Source: Liolophura sinensis
Lineage: Eukaryota; Mollusca; Polyplacophora; Chitonida; Chitonidae
Assembly (NCBI RefSeq): GCF_032854445.1
Contig: NC_088299.1
Location: forward strand, 16,301,608-16,365,607
DNA length: 64,000 bases
Direction of reading: 5' to 3'
A program made the position numbers and the translations under genes. Each line of letters opens with the position of its first letter. The stretch's first letter is position 1. Below, one piece after another: positions 1 through 8,521 of this stretch. Below the pieces are notes generated by a model. It was not told where the DNA came from. It was given only the letters and a program-made list of their open reading frames with translations, and did no database searches.

Positions 1-1030
1 CAATCTTTGTACAGCAACAGGATGTGACTTGAGTTACCTTTGTGCAATCTTTGTACAGCAACAGGATGTGACTTGAGTTACCTTTGTGCCATCTTTGTAC
101 AGCAATGATATGTGAGATGATTTACCTTTGAGCAATCTTTGCACAGCAATGATATGTGAGGTGATTTACCTTTGAGCAATCTTTGCACAGCAACAGGATG
201 TGACTTGAGTTACCTTTGTGCAATCTTTGTACAGCAACAGGATGTGACTTGAGTTACCTTTGTGTACTCTTTGTACAGCAACAGGAAGTGACTTGAGTTA
301 CCTTTGAGCAATCTTTGTACAACAACAGATTGTGAGATGATTTACCTTTGAGCAATCTTTGCACAGCAATGATATGTGAGGTGATTTACCTTTGAGCAAT
401 CTTTGTACAGCAACAGGATGTGACTTGAGTTACCTTTGAGCAAACTTTGTACAACAACAGATTGTGAGATGATTTACCTTTGAGCAATCTTTGCACAGCA
501 ATGATATGTGAGGTGATTTACCTTTGAGCAATCTTTGTACAGCAACAGGATGTGACTTGAGTTACCTTTGTGCAATCTTTGTACAGCAACAGGAAGTGAC
601 TTGAGTTACCTTTGAGCAAACTTTGTACAACAACAGATTGTGAGATGATTTACCTTTGAGCAATCTTTGCACAGCAATGATATGTGAGGTGATTTATTTT
701 TGAGCAATCTTTGCACAGCAACAGGATGTGACTTGAGTTACCTTTGTGCAATCTTTGTACAGCAACAGGATGTGACTTGAGTTACCTTTGTGCAATCTTT
801 GTACAGCAACAGGATGTGACTTGAGTTACCTTTGTGCAATCTTTGTACAGCAATGATATGTGAGATGATTTACCTTTGAGCAATCTTTGTTCAACATTAG
901 ATTGTGAGATGATTTACCTTTGAGCAATCTTTGTTCAACATTAGATTGTGAGATGATTTACCTTTGAGCAATCTTTGTTCAACATTAGATTGTGAGATGA
1001 TTTACCTTTGAGCAATCTTTGTACAGCAAT
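1..1030 (-). repeat. 44-bp minisatellite, about 23 copies, 5' splice-site derived
   Basis: The array starts before position 1. On the minus strand each unit contains the exon-like stretch TGTACAAAGATTGCTCAAAG followed by a donor (GTAAATC or GTAACTC) and about 16 bases of intron. Two main unit variants alternate in blocks, one with GTAACTCAAGTCAC and one with GTAAATCATCTCAC. The last three units before the exon share a TTGAACAAAG variant. The array lies directly downstream of exon 5. Confidence 0.9.
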
Positions 1031-1082
1031 CGGACTCCCATCTCCTGTGAAGAAATCATCAGCAGTTTGACCGCCTTCTTCT
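1006..1082 (-). CDS. RWD-like gene, exon 5
   Basis: The exon has 77 bases between a TAATTACAG acceptor and an AAAG|GTAAAT donor. Two frames are open, depending on whether exon 4 is included: one ends G-V-R-L-L-Y-K-D-C-S-K, the other S-P-I-A-V-Q-R-L-L-K. The 3' end of the exon with its donor is the founder of the 44-bp array that fills the rest of the window to position 1. Confidence 0.5.
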
Positions 1083-4000
1083 CTGTAATTAGGATTGAAA
1101 AACTATGTCACTACATGGATTACAGAGACTTTAATACAGATATCAAAATTGAAATTTAACACATAAGACACCTGCATTCTACTAAGCTATGAAACAGACT
1201 TTGTATTCATTAAAAAGATGAATACAAATTCAAAATCGAAGGAAACACAAACCTCAGACTAATCTATCCAAAACAAAGAAAAAAAATGTCATGAATTAAT
1301 TAGTTCTTTTTCTACAGATATACATAGTACAGTGTGATCCTAATGAGATATAGAGTACAGTGTGATCCTAATGATATATATATATATATAGTACAGTGTG
1401 ACCCTAATGATATATGTAGTACAGTGTGATCCTAATGCCATATACAGTACAGTGTGATCCTAATAATATATACAGTACAGTGTGATCCTAATGATGTATT
1501 TTACACACATAACCAGAGCATTTGCGTAGAAAGGCTGTAATATAGGAGATTAAGTTGTTAAAATCAATTATACAGCCAAGATGTGGTGCACCATCCGCAT
1601 ATGATCGGCACATGATCCGAACAATGAATTGATGAACACTCATTTTGTTTGTACTATCAGCATAAACATTTTATTTACAAACATCAGAATCCAACTCCAA
1701 CTGTTTCGTAATTCACACACAAAATGCCGATTGCGTTTGGCTGTGCCCCCATTTTGCCATGTTTGGTAAATACAAAATCATAACTGGGCAATTTCAGGCC
1801 AGTACATAACTTTGTGAGGTAGTCAATTTATGTGATGAATACATCTTTTAGTTGTAATGAAACTGGGAAATGGTTAACCTAAACACTACCAATGGCTAAT
1901 AAACAACACATGTAGAGATTTTGGAGACTACTAGCAATAACTGTAGTCATCCAGGAACGTGGGTCCAATATTCCAATTCTAAATGAGACTACAAGTACTG
2001 GTTAATCCAAATCAGCACAAGCTGTGATCAGGATGATGCCAACACCTATGCATCTACAGCATAGCTGTAGGATCTGTGTGGGATCAGTACCACATACCAT
2101 CATCGTTGTAGGATGTGTGTGGGATCAGTACCACGTACCATCCTGGCTGTATGATCTGTGTAGGATCCTCACCACTTACCATCATGGCTGTATGATCTGT
2201 GCAGGATCCACACTACATACCATCGTGGCTGTATGATCTGTGTAGGATCCTCACCACATACCATCAGGGCTGTATGATCTGTGCAGGATCCACACTTCAT
2301 AGCATCATGGCTGTATGATCTGTGTAGGATCCTCGTCACATATGATCATGGCTGTATGATCTGTGTAGGATCCTCACCACATACCATCATGGCCGTATGA
2401 TCTGCGTAGGATCCTCACCACATACCATCAGGGCTGTATGATCTGTGTATGATCCTCACCACATACCATCATAGCTGTATGATCTGTGCAGGATCCTCAC
2501 CACATACCATCATGGCCGTATGATCTGCGTAGGATCCTCACCACATACCATCATAGCTGTATGATCTGTGTAGGATCCTCACCACATACCATCAGGGCTG
2601 TATGATCTGTGTATGATCCTCACCACATACCATCATGGCTGTATGATCTGTGCAGGATCCTCACCACATACCATCATGGCCGTATGATCTGCGTAGGATC
2701 CTCACCACATACCACCATAGCTGTATGATCTGTGTAGGATCCTCACCACATACCATCATGGCTGTATGATCTGTGCAGGATCCTCACCACATACCATCAT
2801 GGCCGTATGATCTGCGTAGGATCCTCACCACATACCATCATAGCTGTATGATCTGTGTAGGATCCTCACCACATACCATCATGGCTGTATGATCTGTGCA
2901 GGATCCTCACCACATACCATCATGGCTGTATGATCTGTGCAGGATCCTCACCACATACCATCATAGCTGTATGATCTGTGTAGGATCCTCACCACATACC
3001 ATCCTGGCTGTATGATCTGTGTAGGATCCTCACCACATACCATCATGGCTGTATGATCTGTGCAGGATCCTCACCACATACCATCCTGGCTGTATGATCT
3101 GTGCTGGATCCACACCACATACCACCATGGTGTAAATGAAGGCCTTGTGCTTTGTGCAGAAACAAGAGATTACTGCAGGTGATGTCTTCTGGATGTTTAA
3201 GATAAGATTGGTAAAATGGAAATGAATCTTGATTAACACTCCTCTGGAAAATTAAGTCAGGGCACATGTACACAAAACTTTCTTACAATGATTGTGAAAG
3301 CTGCGAGTCCCTTAAGGCATCAGTATCTTCATCTGGGTAGTAGATATCCACATCATCATCATCATCATCACCATCAGCATCATCATCAGCATCATCATCA
3401 TCCTCTAGTCCTTCATCCTTGTCCTCTATGTCCTCTTGCCCCACAGCCTCGGTGCCCAAAACCTACAGAGAGACAAATAACTCCACACCAATGACTTCTG
3501 TACAAGTCAAGGACAACACTGACTTAAGGCTGGTCCAGACGACTTTGTCACATGAAAACAAAACAGATCCAAGTCATAAGGAGTTCTCTAGGTATATGGT
3601 TAACATTCAACGTGACTTCATAATAAGCAACTAAATAATAAGCCACAAAATCAGTTCAATCCTGATGTCTGAGAGACGCCATGACCAGCTGGCTACACAT
3701 TCACACTGACGGTGACCTTTGAACTTACATGTTTGCCAGGCACCATGACCAGCTGGCTACACATTGACATTGACCTTTGACCTTATGTGTTTGAGTGACG
3801 CCATGACCAACAGGGTTCACCCTCACAATGACAGTGACCCTTGACCTTACGTGTTTGAGAGACGCCATGACCAGCAGGCTACATCTTCACCCTGACATCG
3901 AACTTTGACCTTACGTGTTTGAGTGATGCCATGACCAGCTGGCTACATCTTCACCCTGACATCGAACTTTGACCTTACGTGTTTGAGTGATGCCATGACC

Positions 4001-6357
4001 AGCTGGCTACATCTTCACCCTGACATCGAACTTTGACCTTACGTGTTTGAGTGACGGCATGACCAGCTGGCTACATCTTCACCCTGACATCGAACTTTGA
4101 CCTTACGTGTTTGAGTGACGCCATGACCAGCTGGCTACATCTTCACCCTGACATCGAACTTTGACCTTACGTCTTTGAGTGAGGCCATGACCAGCTGACT
4201 ACATCTTCACCCTGACATTGAACTTTGACCTTATGTGTTTGAGTGACGCCATGACCAGCTGGCTACATCTTCACCCTGACATCTAACTTTGACCTTATGT
4301 GTTTGAGTGACGCCATGACCAACAGGGTTCACCCTCACAATGACAGTGACCTTTGACCTTACGTGTTTGAGAGATGCCATGACCAGCTGTAAGACCTCCT
4401 CCACACTCCTCTGCTTGCAGCTCCCCAAGCTGTCCTGGATCGTCAGTAGTACTGGGATAAGCTCACTCTGCTCACTCCAAACCCTCTGAGGAAATACAAG
4501 TGTGATACAGTGTACAACATTGATTAACATCGACTGATGCCATGTACTGTACCATAGTATGTTTCTTAACCGTAAGGGTGTAAATAACAAAATTATTTCC
4601 ATCACATCATGTCATATACCGATAGTCTCTGTGTTAGCAGGCTGTTCCAAATGTCACCATGTGACAGCTATAGTGCTGCCTCACTACACCACACTTGTTG
4701 CCTGGATGACCCTGTCACAGTACAGCCATACCAGGTTACCCACTAAATGGTTACCCCAGTACAGTGTACAAGCAGCTTTCAATCAATCACCAAGTCCCAG
4801 GAAAAGAGAATCCATAAACTCTCTTATCAAGACAGGAATTAAACCCAAATCTTTTGTCATATAGCAATTTAAACACAATTAAGTGTCTCAGCCACTTAGC
4901 TATGTGCCCCTCTAATTTCAGCTAGAAGGTAGGATTTAACAGTGATTTTGTAGCAAGATGTATGCTTTTATATAAAGAGTGGTCCAGACCTTTGCTGAAA
5001 ATAGAGTCACTTGGGTTGTAGCTTCACATCATACTCAATAATTATTGGCTTGTGCAGTCAGTATTATGAGTGTAACAAACAAAGTAACTGATATAAACCA
5101 CTGACCTTTGTCAAATTACTGACGAACTTCCCCACATATGATGCACGGATATATGCACACCATTAGGCTGGTGGAAGACAAGTGGTCTTCAACAAGCGGA
5201 AGGCTGCACAAATGACCGTGTGAGCACTGTTGACTGCTTATAAGTCCCACAAATGACCGTGCGAGCACTGTTGACTGCCTATAAGCCCCACAAATGACCA
5301 TGCGAGCACTGATGACTGCTTAAAAGCCCCACAAATTCCGCATCTGGGCCAGGCCCATTTTAGGTCTGCAATAGACCACAGACCATAGCTTTCTCCCTAG
5401 AACCACTCATTTTATTTATTTATTTGATTGGTATTTTACGCCCTACTAGCAGTCCACCACTAGCCATGGGTTAACACCACTTGTCTCTTGTCCTCAAGGT
5501 TGACAGCAGCAGGCTTAAAGATATAGGGTAGGAGGAAACTGAGCAGAGCCCGGGAGATACCCACGGCCAATTGCAGGTTGCTGGAAGACCTCCCCATGTA
5601 CGGCGGGAGAGGAAGCCTGCAGGAGGTAGACTTGAACTCTCAGTGACTACATTAGTGGTAGGCTCCTATGTCATTATACCTTGTCAGAATGATGTTCGAG
5701 TAATGAATTTGTCTGTTCTTAGCTACATTCAGGCCTCAGTTAAGGTATGACCTTTTGACTTTGTTATTGAGTTTTGTGTCCTCCATGTAGAAAATCATAA
5801 GGAAATATAGACTACCGGTACACATTGGAGCCCAACCTGAGGAGAGTAGAAGCGCACAAAAGGCCTACACTAATCTTTCTAACTTTTGGGATACATATTT
5901 GTAGTGCTGAACGCAGAATAATACATACCTTTCCCAGATTTTTGGAAAAGTAAAGATATGAGTATGATGTTCACTAGATGGTCTAACCATGTGAGAAAAA
6001 TGAAACTAAATATTCCTGCCACAGTTACATGTATATTGGCTAAAAAGAACTGACTCGGTCTCCCCAAAGCTTGAAGAAATAAGGCATGTCTGCAGTACTG
6101 GTAAGCCTAATGCTTTGTTTTTAATTCCACAAATAAGACATAATCTAGTGTGAGTGTGACATTAAATTTACCCATTGTTGAGTCTTTTGATCTTCGGAAC
6201 AGACCAAATAGAATGAAACTTCCGCGTTGGAAGGGAGAATGAAATCCAGTCGTCTTTCCACATTGTCAGCTGTCAATAGCTGAAGACTCGATTTCTGTGA
6301 CGCTAGCCATTTCTCACAAGCTGATTTAATCGAACTAAAATCCGGTGCAGCTGCCAT
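1006..6357 (-). CDS. RWD/UBE2Q-like gene, 5' part (five candidate exons, runs off left edge)
   Basis: Minus-strand gene starting at ATG 6357-6355. Candidate exons are 6172-6357, 4363-4485, 3287-3462, 3123-3241 and 1006-1082, each with GT-AG borders and compatible phases. Residues 1-62 hold an alpha-helical start followed by a beta-rich stretch. Across the first junction, the segment W-R-V-W-S-E...L-I-P-V-L aligns with the W-x-V-x-S-x-x-x-x-L-x-x-V-L pattern of the N-terminal RWD-like domain of UBE2Q-type E2 proteins. Next comes an acidic linker rich in Asp, as UBE2Q proteins also have at that place. If exon 4 is skipped, exon 5 reads S-P-I-A-V-Q-R-L-L-K, which is like the first helix of a UBC fold. 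The C-terminal catalytic part is outside the window, so no active-site residue can be checked. The gene is divergently arranged with the SDR gene at 8 kb. The gene call is fairly secure; the family assignment is an inference from short motifs. Confidence 0.6.
1083..2019. other. Intron of RWD-like gene, mostly unique
   Basis: AT-rich intronic sequence. Apart from the 28-bp array at 1321-1500 I see no exon, RNA gene or recognisable mobile element in it. Confidence 0.5.
1321..1500. repeat. 28-bp tandem repeat, about 6 copies
   Basis: Units share GTACAGTGTGATCCTAATGA followed by a variable AT dinucleotide stretch; one copy has an expanded TA run. The unit length drifts because of the TA part. 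Confidence 0.8.
2020..3122 (-). repeat. 41-bp minisatellite, about 26 copies, next to a 5' splice site
   Basis: The unit on the plus strand is GTATGATCTGTGTAGGATCC plus about 21 more bases, with a BamHI-like GGATCC in most copies. On the minus strand each unit carries GATGGTATGTGG, the same donor-like sequence that ends the possible exon 4. Units at the 2020-2150 end are the most diverged. The array sits immediately downstream of that exon. Confidence 0.85.
3123..3241 (-). CDS. RWD-like gene, possible exon 4
   Basis: This is an open stretch (S-V-N-Q-D-S-F-P-F-Y-Q-S-Y-L-K-H-P-E-D-I...) between a TTTTCCAGAG acceptor and a GTATGT donor. With this acceptor it joins exons 3 and 5 without a stop; the alternative acceptor two bases earlier gives a stop in exon 5. 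It would be separated from exon 3 by an intron of only about 45 bases, which is unusually short. Skipping it also leaves an open frame into exon 5, so it could be a cassette exon or not an exon at all. Confidence 0.4.
3287..3462 (-). CDS. RWD-like gene, exon 3 (poly-Asp linker)
   Basis: The exon starts in phase 0 after a CTGTAG acceptor and ends in phase 2 at a GTAAGA donor. It encodes V-L-G-T-E-A-V-G-Q-E-D, then a long Asp run made by an imperfect GAT repeat, then D-I-Y-Y-P-D-E-D and a Ser/Gln-rich end. The triplet repeat sits in frame, so its length variation would change only the Asp tract. Reading through the donor meets TAA at once, so splicing is required. Confidence 0.6.
3350..3405. 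repeat. Triplet repeat (CAT/ATG) inside exon 3
   Basis: Imperfect (CAT)n run with CAC and CAG interruptions. Read on the minus strand in the exon 3 frame it gives the poly-Asp tract with a few Ala/Gly. Confidence 0.85.
3668..4400 (-). repeat. 64-bp minisatellite, about 11 copies, 5' splice-site derived
   Basis: The minus-strand unit begins with TGGTCATGGCGTCACTCAAA, then CAC|GTAAGGTC, then about 35 bases of former intron. The unit nearest the exon merges into exon 2 itself, where the same bases are coding (L-V-M-A-S-L-K-H). A shorter variant with AACAGGGTTCACC occurs twice, at about 3810 and 4320. Confidence 0.88.
4363..4485 (-). CDS. RWD-like gene, exon 2
   Basis: The exon has 41 codons, phase 0 to phase 0, from RVWSEQSELIPVLLTIQDSL to ...VMASLKH. 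The acceptor is a pyrimidine-rich tract ending CCTCAG and the donor is CAC|GTAAGG. It continues the RWD-like domain. The last ~24 bases and the donor are the founder sequence of the adjacent 64-bp minisatellite. Confidence 0.65.
5206..5334. repeat. 42-bp tandem repeat, about 3 copies
   Basis: Three consecutive units share CACAAATGACCGTGCGAGCA and TTGACTGCTTATAAG-type sequence, with a few substitutions between them. Confidence 0.75.
5405..5685 (-). mobile_element. tRNA-derived SINE, diverged copy
   Basis: Reversed copy. The TTTATTTATTTATTTGATTG tail is at the left, followed by the body (GGTAGGAGGAAACTGAGCAG, TTGCAGGTTGCTGGAAGACC), with the B-box side (AGACTTGAACTCTCAGTG) to the right. The middle differs from other copies, so it is either an old copy or a subfamily. 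Confidence 0.65.
6172..6357 (-). CDS. RWD-like gene, exon 1 (initiator)
   Basis: This exon encodes 62 residues from MAAAPDFSSIKSACEKW to ...SEDQKTQQW and ends in phase 0 before a GTAAAT donor at 6171. The start ATGG has a purine-poor upstream context. An out-of-frame upstream ATG lies 13 bases 5', inside the presumed leader. Codon use and the balanced helix/strand pattern look coding, unlike the surrounding AT-rich sequence. Confidence 0.65.
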
Positions 6358-8037
6358 GACTATATGGCATGTATAAAGTCACACAAAACACTATATCAGG
6401 TACACTGAACTAGTAACGCGGCTGTCGACGCCAATCAGCGCTTCTATGGTTTCACAACATCCCGAAAACGAAACCAGGAAGATTAGGATGTGTGTGGACT
6501 AGCATTTGCCCTAATGCCACAATTGGCCGCAAATAATTGTTCTGGGTGTTAATAATTGCCATTACGTGAATATAGACATTGTGCTATAGTTTTCCTGTTG
6601 ACAAGGTGATGTCAATCAGGGTACCACTATATAGAGAGCTATTATAGTACTGTATCTAACTGTAAAGTCCTGAGTTTGTATGCTAGACGCCAGTGCGTTT
6701 AATCTGAGCGAGGGTTTCGGGAGCCACAATTATGGAAGCCCATCCTGTCCATCTACACTGCTACATCTACTCCGCATATTAGCATGTGCCCTAATTCTTC
6801 TCAAATTTGGGGCAAATATTAGCAGTGTTGAAAGTATAATATTACATTTCTTTACCAGCCTTTTGGAGAAGTAAAGATATGAGTATGCGTTGTTCATTAC
6901 AGATGCTCTAACCATGTGAGAAAAAAGAAACTCAGTGTTCCTGCCAGAAATACAAATATATATTGGTTAAAATGAGCAGACTAGGTGTCTTTCATTTAGC
7001 GGAAATGGGGTACATCAGCATCAATGTCACTCTGATACACGGTAATACACAAGAAAGCTTAATTAATTTTCTCCATGCATTGATTTACTGAAACAGGAAA
7101 AGTTTTGGGTACCGCTACCTATAAGGCATTATAATCAAATAATTAACATAGGTTGATATTATAATACGTTCACACATGATCGCTAACGAATTCATTCGTT
7201 ATTTATATGCATTAATACGACGATGTAAAGTTTGGAAATAGGGGATACTAATCGGTATCTTAATACTACCTCTTGGGACAACTCCAGATGACAGAACTCC
7301 AGATGGGAACATACAATGTTTGCTGGTAAACAGATTTCAGTCTACCGTACTCAAAACAAACCCCCCAGGGTCTAAGGTGAAGCCTTCCCCTGTCAACTCG
7401 CTAGACGGTAAAATAATGTGAGTGTCTTGTCAGGAAATGCATGTACGTTGGGTAGATTTTAAGCTCAGGTTGCTGTCACGTGGTTGATTGATGTCAGGTC
7501 ATTGAGGAACCCGCTTTTCAAAATGAACACCAGAGAAGGGGCTCAGAGGAACTTGGAACCGGCCAGTATGACGTACCCTAGGAGTATCCTAGGCAAGGAT
7601 ACCATATACAGCAGTATTTCATTTTGCTCTACTGGTCGGTTCCAAGTGCCTGTGTCATTGACTTGCAAAAGCATCGAACTAATCTTTACAACAGCTGATA
7701 CGTTGTTGAAGGAAGACGAATCTAAAACATATAGGCTACGGTACATATGTATGTCCAAGGGAAATGATTCTCATGGGAAATTATTGTCAAGGAAACTAGT
7801 TAGGGGACTTCTGCTTGCACAGCTTACACTGATAACATATAGGTCTAGGCCTGCACTGCGCCCAGTAGGCATGTAAAACTCTGGTGTTCGTAAACAATAC
7901 TCAGAAACTACTCCTATCTTCGTTTTGTGTTTATGGTAGCTGAAAGTGAAGGGAGATAACTCCTACCACAATGTATCCTCTTGATTGACCTCCCTTTGTC
8001 CATGTTTGAAATTTCTTTTATTGCTTTGTTATTTCAG
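6358..8037. promoter_or_regulatory. Head-to-head intergenic region with putative promoters
   Basis: About 1.7 kb between the start codon of the minus-strand RWD-like gene and the first visible exon of the plus-strand SDR gene. It must hold the minus-strand promoter and probably the plus-strand first (non-coding) exon, because the SDR exon at 8038 is preceded by an acceptor. The part just right of 6400 is the least AT-rich and has several CpGs. A hairpin-forming inverted repeat lies at 7545-7652. No core promoter element is clear enough to name. Confidence 0.4.
7545..7652. repeat. Inverted repeat with about 20-bp arms
   Basis: The left arm CTTGGAACCGGCCAGTA (near 7552) is matched by the right arm TACTGGTCGGTTCCAAG (near 7629), complementary with one G/T-type mismatch; weaker pairing continues outward. 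The loop is about 60 bases and contains a second short palindrome (CCTAGGAGTATCCTAGG). This could be a MITE remnant or an RNA hairpin. Confidence 0.55.
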
Positions 8038-8521
8038 ACCTAGCAAGCATGAGGAGCAATTAAATTAAAGACAAGATGAAGTCTGCGTTGGTCATTGGGG
8101 CATCTCGTGGCATCGGGCGACGCATCGCTTTGACATTGAGTAAGAACAATTATCAAGTGGGCGTAGCTGCCAAGACAACTGATCATACCCTAGAGTTACC
8201 CGGCACCATTTATTCTGTGACGAACGAGATTGAGACCTCTGGCAGGACAGCGCTCGCGCTTCCGTGTAATGTTAGAGATGAGCAACAGATTCAAAATGCG
8301 ATACAAAGTTGTCTTGAGGCATTTGGAGGCCTTGACTTTGTTGTTTATAATGCTGGAGCAATTCTGTGGAAGAAAGTGCTTGACACCCCAGTGAAGCGGT
8401 TTGACCTAATGCAGGAGGTGAACGTGAGAGGTGCATACATCATGATACAGAAGGTACTGCCTTACTTTCTGGAGAAGAAAGCAGGCAAAATCCTCCTCGT
8501 CTGTCCTCCAATCTACAGTAG
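8038..8521 (+). CDS. SDR gene, first coding exon
   Basis: An acceptor (TTGTTATTTCAG) ends at 8037, so at least one upstream non-coding exon exists. ATG at 8076 is chosen because it places the first beta strand (S-A-L-V-I-G-A-S) at the N-terminus as in other SDRs. The exon ends AGTAG|GTGAGT in phase 2. Confidence 0.85.

Larger units (their letters stand above)
4486..6171. other. Intron 1 of RWD-like gene
   Basis: AT-rich intron containing a short tandem repeat (5206-5334) and a SINE remnant (5405-5685). I found no further exon with good splice sites. Confidence 0.45.

Noticed and set aside
1-4400. CRISPR-like arrays of short repeats
   Set aside because: Units are contiguous without unique spacers and lie in introns of a eukaryotic gene; they are minisatellites.
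7484-7876. 130-codon plus-strand open frame
   Set aside because: No recognisable domain, no supporting splice structure; it spans the inverted repeat and overlaps a minus-strand frame.
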